Assembly (NCBI GenBank): GCA_029582165.1
Contig: CM055876.1
Location: 17,206,501-17,270,500 of the forward strand
DNA: 64,000 bases
Direction: 5' to 3'
Source: Portulaca oleracea
Lineage: Eukaryota; Streptophyta; Magnoliopsida; Caryophyllales; Portulacaceae
A program made the position numbers and the translations under genes. Positions 1 through 11,615 of this stretch are shown one piece after another; position 1 is the stretch's first letter; every line of letters starts with the position of its first letter. The notes under the pieces were generated by a model. That model did not search any database, was not told where the DNA came from, and saw nothing but the letters and a program-made list of their open reading frames with translations.

Positions 1-1
1 C

Positions 2-1434
2 GAATTGCAAAAAGAGAAGGAAAATGAGGAGACCTCTGAGCATTTGAGAGTGGCCCAAGGTGTGCAAACCCTTACATCTACTTCTGTTCCTAATATGCAT
101 ACTTGTAAGTTGTGTTTGGGTCCACATCACGAGCATCAATGTGGGGAGTTTAACCAAGAAAAGCGTGTGAACGCTATCTCTCCATCATATTTCAACCCAC
201 TTTTCTCCCATTCTTTTGGAGAGCATGCTTATGACTATACCACATTTATCAATCCTACATTCAACCCCATTTGTCAACCTTATGACCACCACTCATTTAT
301 CCAAGAAGAATCCTACCATTCAACTCAACAAAAGACATAGTACCACCCCAAATTTCTCAACCACCCCAAGAATTCTCGGCTGAGTTGAGGTTGATGAAGA
401 TGATGGATGACCAAAAGAAAAACCAAGCCTACATTCAAAGTCTCGAACTCAAGCTAGCTCAAGCCACCCAACCTTCACCGACTCCAATGGAACAAGTAAA
501 TTCTGTCGATCTAGGGAGTGGGGAAGAGGTTGATGAGTTTTCTTGGGTAGAGGATAGTGTTTTGGAGGAAAAAGTAGAGAATAAGGTAGAGACGAATGTT
601 GAAGAGGGAGTCGTTATGGTTGAGGAAGCTAGGGTTTTAGATGAGGAAGTGTTGGATGAGAAGATGGAGGAAGAACAACAAAGAGAAGAGATTTTGGGAG
701 GAAATATCCATGAATGCTCCGAAGAGCAATTTGACTCCCACCAAATGCAAATTCCACTCCCCGAATGGTTGATACAACACATGAAGGATGTAGAGCATAT
801 AGATCTAAGGCAGGATGTTCCGATTGAGAAACCTTCTTTCATGCCACTTTGTGTTAAAGTCAATTCAATAACCACAGTTGTTCATGAGCATAAAGAGGAA
901 GTTTATATTCTTGAAGTGGAACCCGACAATGGGAATGAAAGCGATCATTCGAAGACCTCATGTCCCGAATCCGAGGTTTTTGAAGATGTATCTCATGAAG
1001 ATTCTCTCAAAATTGTTCCATTGAGGAGGGAAATTTCATTAGATGAAGTTTATATTGAGGACATAGATATTGAGATGATTTTTCTCAAGTGCTTGAAACT
1101 TGGAGAACCACTTGAAGAAGAGCTTGAGTTACTCCTTTATCCCCATCACCCAATCAAACCACCAGAAGAGACCCTTGTTCTATTTGCGGAGGTGATGAGG
1201 AGGTGTTGGAAAAGGAGAAGGAAGCGACGATGGAAGAAATTGAAGATATCATCATCCTCTCCTTGTCTATGGTCAACCAAACGACCGGAAGGACATCTTG
1301 ACTTGAGGTTAGCCAAGGATGGTAGGAGTTGGAGAGGAAGAAAGAAGAGGCGAACGTGGTGGAAGAAATTGAATATGTACCTCTCATGTGCACCACGTCT
1401 CTCTAGGATAAAACGGGTATTTAGGTCAAGCTAG
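2..1434 (+). pseudogene. gag-like C-terminal region, frameshifted
   Basis: The frame is open from the window edge (frame 2) to a TAG at 338-340 and continues in frame 1 from about 340 to a stop at 1432-1434, so one indel separates the halves. The first part has a zinc-knuckle-like CKLCLGPHHEHQC (roughly CX2CX4HX3C), as in nucleocapsid domains. The second begins with a Gln/Leu-rich segment like the end of Athila gag proteins, followed by a very acidic Glu/Val-rich stretch (about 541-700) and a basic Arg/Lys-rich end. I recognise no protease or RT motif. Role by family: RNA binding and particle assembly. The acidic middle part is of unknown function. Confidence 0.6.
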
Positions 1435-3029
1435 GGACCTAAAAGTCTAAAACTAGCGCTCTATGGGAGGCACCCCATAAGTTTTGAGCTTCTTATTTCA
1501 AGTTTTTAGTTCTTTTTTTTGCATTTTTCTAATTTTATTTCTTTTTCTTCTTTTTAATTTTTTTCCTTTTAGTTTGCTTTAGGTTTTTCTATTTTTCTAG
1601 TCTTCTTTTTAGTTTTTATTTATTTCTTTCTCTTGTAATTGAGTTATTAGTTTTAGGTTCAAAAAGAAAATTAAAGTGAAAAATAGGAAAAGTTGGAGTT
1701 GAAAAATAAGAAAACTGAAGTGGGAGTGAAAGAAGTAGTGTGAGTGAGTGAAGTTTTGAAAAGAATGTGAGTGTGGAGGGAGTTTGAGAGTTGGAAAATC
1801 TTAGATTGAATGTGAGGAAGTATGAAAAATGAGTGTTGAAGTGTGGAAGTTTTTAGGAGTTGGTTTTCGTTGGAGTTGTCTTGGAGGAATTGACAGTGCA
1901 ACAGCAGGTAGTAGGCCCTACCTTCAACGTAGCACCCGCTACACGTGCAACAGCAGCATCAACGAGGATCCTCCAGCAGATCACCGCAACTACGGTGCAG
2001 AAAGACCGCGCCTGCGTCACACGAGCAGCGCCTAGCATCGCCCAGCACTCAGCAGCGTCGCGCCCGCGACGGTGTCGGTCGCGCCCGCGACCTGACACTA
2101 TCAGCGTTCTATTTTTCGGCTTAAAATCCGACTCTATTCTCATTTTTTTCCCCATTTCTTTCCTCACTCCTTCGACACTCTCCCTCTCTAACAGCCTAAG
2201 CGACTGCGAAGACCTCTCACCCACACTAAATCCTCCCTCTCATTCATCAATTCGACCCACATCTCTCCTTCATTTTCGAAACCTTGCCCTATTCTTCTCC
2301 TCTGCTGCGAATTTACTGATGGGATTCGAAATTCGGCCCAGATTCAGTCCCAAATCGTGCGCCATTGTTCAAGTGTTTGGTATACACAGTCAAGTGAGGT
2401 ATTTCTTGTGTAAATTGTGCGAATTTCCTTCCCTTCTCATCTGCATTGGTTCGTTTTCCATGCTTTGCATAGTTGGGTTCAATTTTGCCAATTTTTACAC
2501 ACGTTTCTGCCTTGCTATTTGCTGAGATTGGGTGTGTTGAATTTGAATGTTGGTTCTTGCTTAGTGTGTGTGTGATTAAGTTGCTGTTTTTCATCCGTTG
2601 AAAGCACACACACACTCTTGTTACACTATGAGTTCTTGCCAACACACACATTCACAGTAAATTGATTTAGTGTGCTGTTTTGGAATTCGTTTTGTACATG
2701 CTGTGTTAACTCATTAGTGTTTAGTGCGATTAATTTTTGCAATTCATTTGTCAAAGCACAAGCATGCTAGTCGCACTAAGAGTTTGTCGATTTTTCACAC
2801 ATACTTACACTATGAGTAAGCTGTCTCTGTGCTATCTTGGCATTCTGCTGTGTGTGCTGTGCAATATTGTCCATTTTATCAAGCAAGAATCGTTTCTCCC
2901 TAGTGAATACATGTTCAAAGTGCTCCGATCTGAGGTAATCTCTAGTGAATTTTGTGCATGAGCTTTTCAAACTCTCGTGCTTGTTGCTTGTGTCGAATTT
3001 TTGTTTATCTTTGAGATTAGGCACTATTA
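1435..3029 (+). other. non-coding spacer between Athila-like ORFs
   Basis: It begins with a conserved-looking GGGAGGCACCCCATAAG (1464-1480) and a T-rich stretch (1497-1640). Four palindrome-like motifs lie at 1929-2091. A CT-rich stretch (2140-2300) follows, then a region rich in GTGTGT/CACACA. Several short open frames on both strands show no family resemblance. It may hold a promoter or splice signals for the downstream ORF, which is inference. Confidence 0.5.
1929..2091. repeat. cluster of short palindromes (internal copy)
   Basis: GTAGC-ACCC-GCTAC lies at 1929-1942, CACCG-CAACTA-CGGTG at 1982-1997, GTCGC-GCCC-GCGAC at 2057-2070 and again at 2078-2091. Each has 5-bp inverted arms round a 4-6 bp centre. 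The same types recur in the LTR of this element (6943-7212). Confidence 0.75.
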
Positions 3030-4594
3030 TTGCTAAAAGTTCTTGCCGAGCCTTGCTTTTGGTTCATCATTAGTGGAAGGAGCAAGCATTCACGAGTCGA
3101 GGAAGCTTCTTCATCGCAACCCGGATCATCTTCATTCACAAAGGACCGTTACAAAGCGCAACCGGCCACACTAATTCGGTGTGAACCTGATGCGGTTGTG
3201 ACTTTCCGAGATGAAGAGCATAGACAATGGTACGAAGCGCTCCAAGCACGTAAATTATGTGCACCGGATATTTATGATGCGGCAACGATCAAAGCCATCC
3301 ATTGCAAGCCAAGCTTCGATTATCTCATTCGTGTTCTTGGTTGGGAGGTATTCATCATGATCGATGAATCGATCGTGGATCAACCCATCCTCGAGTTTTT
3401 AAGCTCCTTGAAGGTTTACGATGATGGCAAGAAGATGCGCATTTTGAATACCGGGTCGCCAACAAAGATAAGAAGTGCACCTTGAAGCATTTTTGCCAAA
3501 GGTTGGGGTTACCCGAGGATGGGAGATTTTATGAGCGATGCGCAAATTTTGATGAGCAAAAGGCAATGAAGGACCTAACTTTTTGGAGGAGGATGAATCA
3601 TGGCACGAGAAATGGAGAACCACGCTACCATTGCTCCCGAAACTATAAGGGACGTGAATTTTGCAATCCGGTCATCCGAATCTTCCATAGAATTGTGACA
3701 AGTTCAGTATTTGGGAGAGATGATGGACGCCCCAAGGTTCGGAAAGATGATCTCTTTGTGTTCTACAATGCAGTGAGGGGTAAAAAGGTAAACACCGGAT
3801 CTTGTATTCTACATTGTCTTCGGGAGATTAGCATGGAACCCCGACCTACTACTATTGGGATGGGGCACATCGTTTGCCACTTTCTAGTTCAAGAAGGTTT
3901 TGGGAAATATTTGAAGAAGTGGACACCGCGCTATCTTCCGGATCCTATCGACAAGGTCCGATTGTAGAAAATGAATATCGTCGCCAAGCACACAACTGAC
4001 ACGATCTATTGCCATGGACACGACAACAAAACGAAGATTCTCTTGGATCCGAACTATGCCGAGCAATGGTTGGATATCACTAAGGAGCATAACTGGTCTT
4101 GTGGTCAGGTTCCTAGTGACCGCAAGGTGGGTGGTCCGGATGTCTCCGATGGTGAGGAAGAAGAAGAGGACAATGAAGAAGAAAGGGAGGAAGAAGAAAA
4201 TGAGGATGAAGAAGAGGAGCATACTGGCCATGGTGAAGCTAGCGGAAGCGGAAGTCATCCATGGGAAGCTTCATTTGAGCATCTCAACTCTCAATTCGAA
4301 CAAATGAGAGTTGATCTTCGAGAACAACGAACGATACTCCAAGGTCAGCACAATCTGTTGGAGACCCAACAAGAGTTGCTACGTACCCAACAGTCTACGC
4401 TCAACAATGTGCATGCACGTCTTCAAAGGCACGAGGAGTATTTTCAGCAACAAAACCAGTATTGGCGTGACTGGGGGTATTATCACTATTCCATTGCAAA
4501 CAACCCCCCGGCACCACCAGAGTACATGAACCACCACTATCCTACGTTCTTTCCTTATCATCCATATCCTCCCCCGGGAGGATCCGAGCAATGA
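3030..4594 (+). pseudogene. Athila ORF-1/env-region-like protein, broken
   Basis: Three consecutive frames (3030-3485, 3482-3967, 3971-4594) read as one protein with a frameshift near 3450-3480 and a stop at 3965-3967. The N-terminal part has a Ser-rich leader then a segment ending in an EFLSSLKVYDDG-like motif. The middle part (KHFCQRLGLPEDGRF and onward) matches my memory of plant proteins annotated as Athila ORF-1 or putative plant transposon protein. The C-terminal part has an acidic run (about 4156-4220), a Gln-rich segment likely to form a coiled coil (4290-4450) and a Tyr/Pro-rich tail. It lies where Athila elements carry an env-like frame. I see no clear signal peptide or membrane segment. 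Function is unknown. Confidence 0.6.
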
Positions 4595-6621
4595 TTTGTA
4601 AGTGTCCCCACCCCCACTTTACTTTCTTTATCGATTTTATTTACACTGTTAGTGTTAGATAAGTGTGGAGGGTGCTTTATGGGAAAGTTGGGAAGTGTGT
4701 CGGTTAGTTTAGTTTTGTTGAGTTCGTTGTTCCCATGGTTTGAGTTGTTTCGTTTCCATTGCTTCATCATTGGTTAGGCCGGTCATGAGATGTTTCACCT
4801 TCAATTCCCGCCTCAAGCTAGTGAGATTCGGGGTTGAGGTCAGCTAGAGTTAATGTATATATTGTAAATATTTTCACTTTTCCTTAGTTTATAGTCCCTA
4901 GTGTCTTATTTTTATTTTTGTTTTGTTCTTTTTCTTTTATGCATGCGAACACTCACTCTTATTATGTTTTTCTTGTTTATTCCTAACCAAAGTGTGACGT
5001 TTTCTTGGATCGCGGATTGGGTTCATTATTTTTTTGAAGACCCCGAGGTAACCTCTTTCCGCACTCTTTGAATGTGTACATAATATTGATCCTTGTTGCA
5101 TGCTTGATTTTTCTTTTGGATGGCGAACCCCTTTGAGTGTTTGTGTTGGGATTATATTGCTGTTGGAGCCATGTGGGCTCGGGTCGCCACCACTTTTCTA
5201 TGCTAGTTGTTCTTGTTTGTTTGTTTTTGTAGGTTCTCTACCCTTTTCATGTTACACCTTCCCACAATGAGGACATTGTGGCGTTTTAAGTGTGTGTGTG
5301 GGGGGGGGGGGGGGAGATATTCTATGCCAAGGGTAGATCACCTAGCATTTTTGTTTTTGTTTTCTAGTTTTTGCCTAAAATCTGAAAAAAAAATTGTGGA
5401 AAAAGAGAAAAAAAGGGAGTGAAAGCCTTATAAGTTTTCTTTCAGTTTTCGTTTTCGCTTGGTTTTGCTTTATTTCTTGGATCTTGTTGTCGAAATTGAG
5501 AAGCCATTCTTAAACTTCCTTAAAAGAAACCGGTCTGAGCTTTTTCGACCTTGTCTCGGGTACTAGTCATGACTTATTACTTTAGATGTCCTTCATCAAG
5601 TGTCTAGTGAAACCCCCGATTCCTTTCACGTTCTGGTTGAAGTCGGGAGATTCTAGGGATTCGTGTCCGAGCTTATTCTTTTTCCCGTTTAATAAAAGCA
5701 AAAGCAAAGTCAAAAAGAAAGAAAAAGAAAGCAAAAGCTACAATAACCGGATTAAGTGGGGCGTGTCGCTGAATGACATTAACCACCATACACTTAGCCA
5801 ACCTACACGGGCTCGGTATTAGCGGTACGGCGCTATTACCCCTTAAGCTCCTCCCATATCGAATTCTCGGCGGAGGTGTGTATGGAAAAGATTGTGTTGG
5901 GAGGGTAAACCCCATATTTGGGTCGTCCAATTCCCGAAAGTAAGGCTAATACCGACCTATAAAAAGAAGAAAAAAAAGAGAAAAAGAAAAAGCAATTTTG
6001 TTGGGATTACCCAACTCGAAAAGAAAAGTTTAAACGTTAATAAAGTGTGGGGCCTCTCCTTGCATCACCTATGGCCCTCACCAAGCCAAGGGCGACCAAA
6101 TGCGAGGAAGGGCAACTCTTTCCTTGTTCATTTCGTTGTTTTTGAGCTCGGGCATAAGTCCTTGGAGTCTTTTGGATTCGGTTAGAACCCACTAGCACTT
6201 ACGCACATGGGGTTTTGCTTGACACTAGATGTAGGAAATCGAAAATCTCAAAGACTGACTTTTGCTTGGGATAGTGCTTGTGAGACGCTCATAATGGTTC
6301 CTTTTGGAGGCTTAATAACGTTTTCCTAGTTTAGGTTGCAAGATCTTTTGAATCAAAGCCTTTGTTTTTCTCTTTTTTTTTTGTTTTCTTCGGTTTTGTT
6401 TTCTCTTTCCCTCTCTTCTTTTTCTTTGGCTTTTATGGGTATAGCCGCTAGAAACCCTCACGATTCCATCTCGTCCACCCAGGCTGCCGAGGGGTTCAAA
6501 GGGCTTGGTGCATACACTAAATGCACTCGTTTCCGCACACGACAGAGGAGTTGGTGTTTAGTTTTCTTATTTGTTTTGTTTTGTTTTGCTCGGGACGAGC
6601 AAAAGTTTAACTGTAGGGGGG
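4595..6621 (+). other. 3' untranslated region of the Athila-like element
   Basis: About 2 kb without a convincing gene. AATGAGGACATTGTGG (5267-5282) followed by a run of G (about 5299-5314) resembles the motif after the last ORF in Athila elements. A/G-rich runs lie at 5690-5740 and 5960-5995. A second G-rich tract at 6614-6621 sits directly before the LTR and is the likely polypurine tract. Short open frames here look like chance. Confidence 0.55.
6605..6621 (+). promoter_or_regulatory. polypurine tract of Athila-like element
   Basis: GGGACGAGCAAAAG (6592-6605) followed by a run of six G abuts the LTR start TGTTTAG. The GACGAGCAAA-plus-G-run arrangement is typical of the 3' end of plant gypsy elements and would prime plus-strand DNA synthesis. 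Confidence 0.65.
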
Positions 6622-6942
6622 TGTTTAGACCCAATTTTGTTTCTAAATACCGCCTAAATCCTTAGGCTTTTAACTCGTTTCGTGGTTTAATTTCATAGTT
6701 TTTAATGCGTTTTTGTTATTTTGTAGATTTTGGAGTTTTTACTCAAAACGCAGCAAAAACGGCCTTTTTAGAGCATGTTTGGTGATTTCCCGAGTCAAGT
6801 CGGACCAAAAGTCGAGGCGGAGTTGACCCGGGACTACTTTCCCAGCCCTTGTGCTAATTAGCGAGGTAACACCAGCAACGATCCTCGAAACGGGTGTTAC
6901 ATGCCTTGGGAAGAAGGAAGAAACAAAGGGATGAAAAGAGCA

Positions 6943-7212
6943 GGGTAGCGCCCGCTACCCTTGTCGTAGCACCCGCTACCTCTATAGTAGCGCTCGCTAC
7001 AATATTCGTAGCGCCCGGGACCCCCCTGCAGCTGTGCTCACAGCCGACTGTGAAGTGCCAGCTGAAGACGGTAGTGCCCGCTACCATTTGGGTCGCACCC
7101 GCGACCACCTGCTCCCGATGGGGACCGTAGCTACGGTCTCCAGGACCGTACCTACGGTCTCTCGAAGCTCGAAATCGCCCGACCTTTTTTCGCTGGGATC
7201 GTACCCACGGTC
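6943..7212. promoter_or_regulatory. palindrome array in LTR U3
   Basis: In order: GTAGC-GCCC-GCTAC with longer GGG/CCC flanks (6943-6960), GTAGC-ACCC-GCTAC (6966-6979), GTAGC-GCTC-GCTAC (6987-7000), a degenerate copy (7008-7021), GTAGT-GCCC-GCTAC (7071-7084), GGTCGC-ACCC-GCGACC (7091-7106), the perfect palindrome GACCGTAGCTACGGTC (7123-7138), GACCGTACCTACGGTC (7144-7159) and GATCGTACCCACGGTC (7197-7212). All lie 65-335 bp upstream of the TATA box. Function is inferred: candidate enhancer or chromatin element. Confidence 0.75.
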
Positions 7213-7276
7213 TCTCTATGCCCTGCACGTGATTTCAGCCCTTATGTGCTGCGTTTTGGGGTGTTTTTATGCTTTG

Positions 7277-7285
7277 TATAAATAG
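7277..7285 (+). promoter_or_regulatory. TATA box of the Athila-like LTR
   Basis: TATAAATAG sits in a U3/R-like position, followed about 30 bp on by a purine-rich GAGAGAGAGGGGAGGGGAG stretch. It is the only strong TATA box in this LTR. Confidence 0.6.
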
Positions 7286-7497
7286 CTCCCTTTGCTATGT
7301 TTATGGGGGATCGAGAGAGAGGGGAGGGGAGAGACTTAGACATTTCCCAACCTTGTAATTAGTGGATTTTAGAGAGAGATTAGTGAGAGATTAATCTAGG
7401 GTTTTGGAGATTTGTGTTTATTATTGAAGATTTGGGTATTCAAACAATTGAGAGATTGTTGAATCATCTTTTTATTGCTTTCCTTTGTTCATCTACA

Positions 7498-8229
7498 GGA
7501 TTTTGATAAGTATTCTCTTCCCTTAACTCTTTTATTAATTACTTTGCTATTTACTTTGCTTGTTCTTGATTTTTTTACTTGCTATTTCATTGTTCTTGCT
7601 TGTTTATGGTTCTTTGATGCTAGAAATCATGTTTAGGTGTGGTTTGGATGTTGTTAGCTTAGTTTTTATCATGATTAGTGGCTAGAAACCCTATGGATTA
7701 GGGGGTAATTAAGAGGGTGAATGGCTAATTAGGCATGGGTTAGCAATTCTAGTGAGTAATTAGTTGGGAAATCAATTTCCCACTCCTATCCTTCCCTCAA
7801 GTAGGATGTATTTGGGTTCGAAAGCTTCCGAATACATCCAACACTTGTGTTGGAAGGTGGGAATTGGGATAGTTAGTATTCTATTCACGAAAGCGAATAG
7901 AAGCTAACTAGGAAATTTCGTTTCATTAACCCTCCGGGTCTGTCGATGGACTTTGGGGAAGTTAATCTGGACTATCCTCGGAAGAGGAAGCTCGGTGGGT
8001 ATCTTCTAACGAAATTGCCACTTGATTCTCCTCCTTGTTATTCCCTTGTTGCAAAACCCATTTCCTCATCCCCGTTTGCATCCCGAAAAGCCTCCGAAGC
8101 CCATTTTCCATTCCTTGACCGACCTTAGTTTTGTTTCTTGCGTTGTGATCCCTTTCAACCAAATACCTTACCTTAGCAATCTCATCCCGACTATTGACCT
8201 AGATTCTATGACCAAGGCCGCCAGCTCCC
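7498..8229. other. non-coding stretch with three strong hairpins
   Basis: It is either the end of the Athila-like LTR/leader or its flank. GGATGTATTTGG (7804-7815) pairs with CCGAATACATCC (7828-7839). CAACAC-TTG-GTGTTG lies at 7839-7853. GTTAG plus TTCTATTC pair with GAATAGAA plus CTAAC over 7872-7908. No gene recognised. Confidence 0.45.
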
Positions 8230-8668
8230 TGAGAGAGAATGACAAAACCGAGGTCTCACAAACCACGTTACAGAATACAAGGCGAGTAGAAAACTACAAC
8301 TTTCTGATAACGATAAAATAACTAACAAACTCATACTTTAGAAAAATAAACCTCAAAACTAACTTCAAGTTTCTCATAAAAGAAAAGCAACATAATTAAC
8401 GACTTCTAAACATGACGTCCTCACTTCTAATTCCCGTCCCCAGCATATAGATCTTCACCTGAAAACGAAAAATTTCAAAAAATGAGGGGGAAATCTCAAT
8501 AATGTCTACCCCTAACGTTAAAAACAAGTTAAGTTCATTTCAATTCATTTGAGGGAGAGGGAACAAGTCAAAACCTTTCACAAACCTTTAATCCCTTAAC
8601 TGTTTTCCTCAACCCAACCAATCCATATTTTATTATGCGGGCGGGATACCACATCCCTTAGAGTAACA

Positions 8669-8785
8669 TCGCCTACCACAGGCATCAAAGAGTCGCCTAC
8701 CACAGGCATCAAAGAGTCGCCTACCACAGGCATCAAGAGTTCGCCTACCACATGCATCAAAGAGTTCGCCTACCACATGTATTAG
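8669..8785. repeat. 24-25 bp tandem repeat, about five copies
   Basis: The unit TCGCCTACCACAGGCATCAA plus 4-5 bases is repeated nearly five times with small changes (CAGGC to CATGC). It sits in the long LTR and has no counterpart in the shorter LTR copy. Confidence 0.9.
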
Positions 8786-10649
8786 AATATTAACTATCCT
8801 ATATCAGGGAAGAAGCCCTGATCTCCTGGTCTATATCCCGGCAGGTTACCAAATCCTGAACTCCGGATTATGCCCTGAAACCCGCTTAATGTTTCACTTT
8901 GAATTTACAAGTATATTATTCAAACTCAACTAACAACTCTCAAGTCAAACCCAACCCAAGTTATCAAAATCAGTAACAAAACAACTTACAAAAGGCCATC
9001 TCAATTTTAATAACTTATAAATCAACAATTACAAACAAATATCAAAAATAGATGGCCACATTTCCACAAAAGTCCCCTTTCTGGATGCAATTCTTAAAAC
9101 AAATTAGAAAACATTAAAACACATTTAAAGAGCATCCCAGTGGGGATTAGAGCATAGACATTACCTGGTTAACTTCACTTCACAACTAAGACGAACACAC
9201 TTGAGCTCACTAACGACGTAAATTAGCTCGGGCCTAAAATAAGAGTAATTATTCTAATCAAAACGCGCCCCTCGAAGTTAGTATTAACTACCTTCTACCT
9301 AACCTTCCCCTAGGAACACTATAGGTTCCCATCAATCATGAATTTACAGTCTAAATCATCTAACACATTCCAAGTAATCACATAACCAGATCAAAACATC
9401 ACTTTCACACAACAACATTTTTATCAATAAAAAGCATCAACAAAACAGATTACAGCATCCACATAAAAAGGGTCAAAACTTGACTTCCCGATATCCTATG
9501 GGTCTGGTTTTGGACTTTTCAGAAACCTCGGGATGTCTACTAAAACTTTCATGTTGAACACGAGACAAAAAACACCTCCTATTGTCCCCAAAAATGATCA
9601 TTAAACCAAACTATTTAGATCTGATCTAGGTCTGGTATTCGGGGTATAACTCGACCTATACAACTCCAAAGTCCGTTCCGCAAAATTTCTATGATATCTA
9701 ACATCTATGGGAACTTCTACTTCAAAGGTTTCGATGGAAGGACGACTATAACTCTCATGGTGGTCCGTTCTTTAGACACTAACAAAACTGTCCCGATCCC
9801 GGTTCTTATTTAATTTATAATTTCAGTTCTAACTTTCACCATTCGGTCCAGGGGTTCTAATTTGAGCCTAAAACAGTGACTAAGGTTAAAAGTCTTCAAC
9901 CTAACCCAACCCAACCCAAGGTCCATACTTCAAACTTCCTACCACCAAAACCAAATTGTAAAACATGAAATCAACTTTAATATTTTCACTAACCCTAAAA
10001 GCATGCATGAAATAATAATAACATTATCCTAAACATAAATTCTAAAATAAACTATTTCAAGGTCCTATAATAACAACATGGATGATTATAAAATACGAAT
10101 TTCTTAATCAAGAATCAAGAAAGAACTTAGAGAACATGCGAATAAAATATAAAGAACATATAAACATTTAAACTACCAATCAAGAATCCCAACAACTAAT
10201 CATTTTTACAAGATTCAATCAAGAATTATGAATTAATAAACAAGAATCGAACTTTAGTAATTCAAACAACCTAACTTATTTAACAAGATTAAACATAAAA
10301 TTAAACGTGATTGAACCCTAAGAGGATTAAAGAAACATGCGAATACTTAACTAAAAAAAATCAAGAATTAATCTAGATAATTAAACTCTTTAATTCGTGC
10401 ATACAATAATAGTATTATCTAAAACCCTAAACATGCTTCACAAGAAATTAAGGTACATTAAACAATTGAACATTAATAATTTCACTACAATTATTAACAA
10501 CCCTAATACACCAATTAGAACATAAAATTACACATAATAATTTAGACAAGAATTACAAGTAAATAATACAACACAAGAACAAATTAGATACAAATAACAA
10601 CTTAATAATTTACAATCTTGATAACCCAAAATTACAAGATTTAAAACAA

Positions 10650-10664
10650 AAAAAAAAAAAAAAA

Positions 10665-10706
<42 letters not shown>
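10650..10706. repeat. A run and (AAT)n microsatellite
   Basis: A run of about 20 A is followed by about 13 AAT units. The related LTR at 15370-15395 has only about eight units, so the tract length differs between the two LTRs. Confidence 0.95.
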
Positions 10707-10708
<2 letters not shown>

Positions 10709-11615
10709 AAAAGAAAATAAAGAAATAAAGAAAGAAAAGTTTCAAAATAGGTTTAGGGTTTACGTAGGGTGGTTCTGGGCGGCGGTTTCCGGCAACTGTG
10801 GTGGTCGGTCGAGAGGGCATGGCGGCGGTGACTAGGTCGGTCGGCAGCGCAAGTCGTCGGGGCTGCAGTTGGGGCAATTTTCGAACCACAACAGTAGCAG
10901 CAGCGGTTAGTCCCCGGTCCTCGTCTCCGTTCTGGGCGGCGATAGCTCCGGTGGCAAGGGCGACGGTGCGACAGTGGTCGGCTGGCGACGTCGGCGATGG
11001 TGGAGCGAAGGTGGGTGGTCAGCTGGCGACGACGCAACGTAGGGACAGGATAGAAAGAGAGGAAAAAAGAGAAAAAGAGAGAGAGAAGGGTGGTATTCGG
11101 TGGCATCAAGTGGTGCGGCCGGGGTGGGCAAAGAATGAGGAGAGCAGGGAGGGAGAGAGACTAGGGTTAGGGTTTAGATATTAGGGTTTTGAGAGAGAGA
11201 GGGGGGGTTTATATTAACAATTAAAAAGCCCAACTAAATACTAATCCTACTCCTAATCCAACCCAATAAGAAATAATCATATTTTCTTTTGGAAAATAAT
11301 AATAACCATAATAGTAATAATAATAAAACAATACTAATAATAATAATATTAATACTAAACACATAACAAATAATATTCACATAATTAACAAATTTTAATA
11401 AACATAATAATAGTAATAATAATGCTAATAATAATTAGAGTAATACTAATAATACTAAACCCACGAAATTACCAATATACCCTTGTTAGTCCCTCAACGA
11501 TCCTACGAGCTCAGGTGTTAGAAAAAATAAACACAAACGAATAATAATAAATAACGAAGTCAAACCTAATTTACTAACGACGTCACGGTCAACATCTTTG
11601 GATTTTTCGGGGTTT

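Larger units (their letters stand above)
1..7497 (+). mobile_element. Athila-like Ty3/gypsy retrotransposon, 3' part
   Basis: The order is a gag-like reading frame with a zinc knuckle, a spacer with the GGGAGGCACCCCA motif that I know from the region after pol in Athila-type elements, an Athila ORF-1/env-region-like frame, a long 3' UTR with G-rich tracts, then an LTR starting TGTTTAGACCC directly after a polypurine stretch. The 5' part lies outside the window. No protease, RT, RNase H or integrase frame lies between the two ORFs, so this copy looks non-autonomous or internally deleted. Lineage assignment rests on layout and remembered conserved motifs, not on an alignment. Confidence 0.7.
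6622..7497 (+). repeat. 3' LTR of the Athila-like element
   Basis: It starts TGTTTAGACCC after the polypurine tract. A TATA box (TATAAATAG) lies at 7277-7285, preceded by about nine palindrome-like motifs. The right border at 7497 (TCTACA) is chosen because it gives matching ends (TGTTTAGA/TCTACA). The partner LTR is outside the window, so a longer LTR reaching toward about 8200 cannot be excluded. Confidence 0.6.

Noticed and set aside
459..875. 138-codon frame opposite to the gag-like frame
   Set aside because: A shadow of the acidic sense frame (Ser/Thr-rich mirror of Glu codons).
1853..2525. Frames of 123 and 221 codons on both strands in the Athila-like spacer
   Set aside because: They cover the palindromes and CT-rich DNA, with no family resemblance.
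8669..8785. Possible CRISPR-like array
   Set aside because: Repeats are contiguous without unique spacers, in a plant LTR.
10528..10889. Frames rich in Tyr/Ile/Phe
   Set aside because: Translation of the (AAT)n and A runs.
10753..11184. Overlapping Arg/Pro/Ser-rich frames on both strands, repeated at 15443-15875
   Set aside because: They lie in the GC-rich block of the chromovirus LTRs, differ in frame between the two LTRs and have no domain; chance frames.
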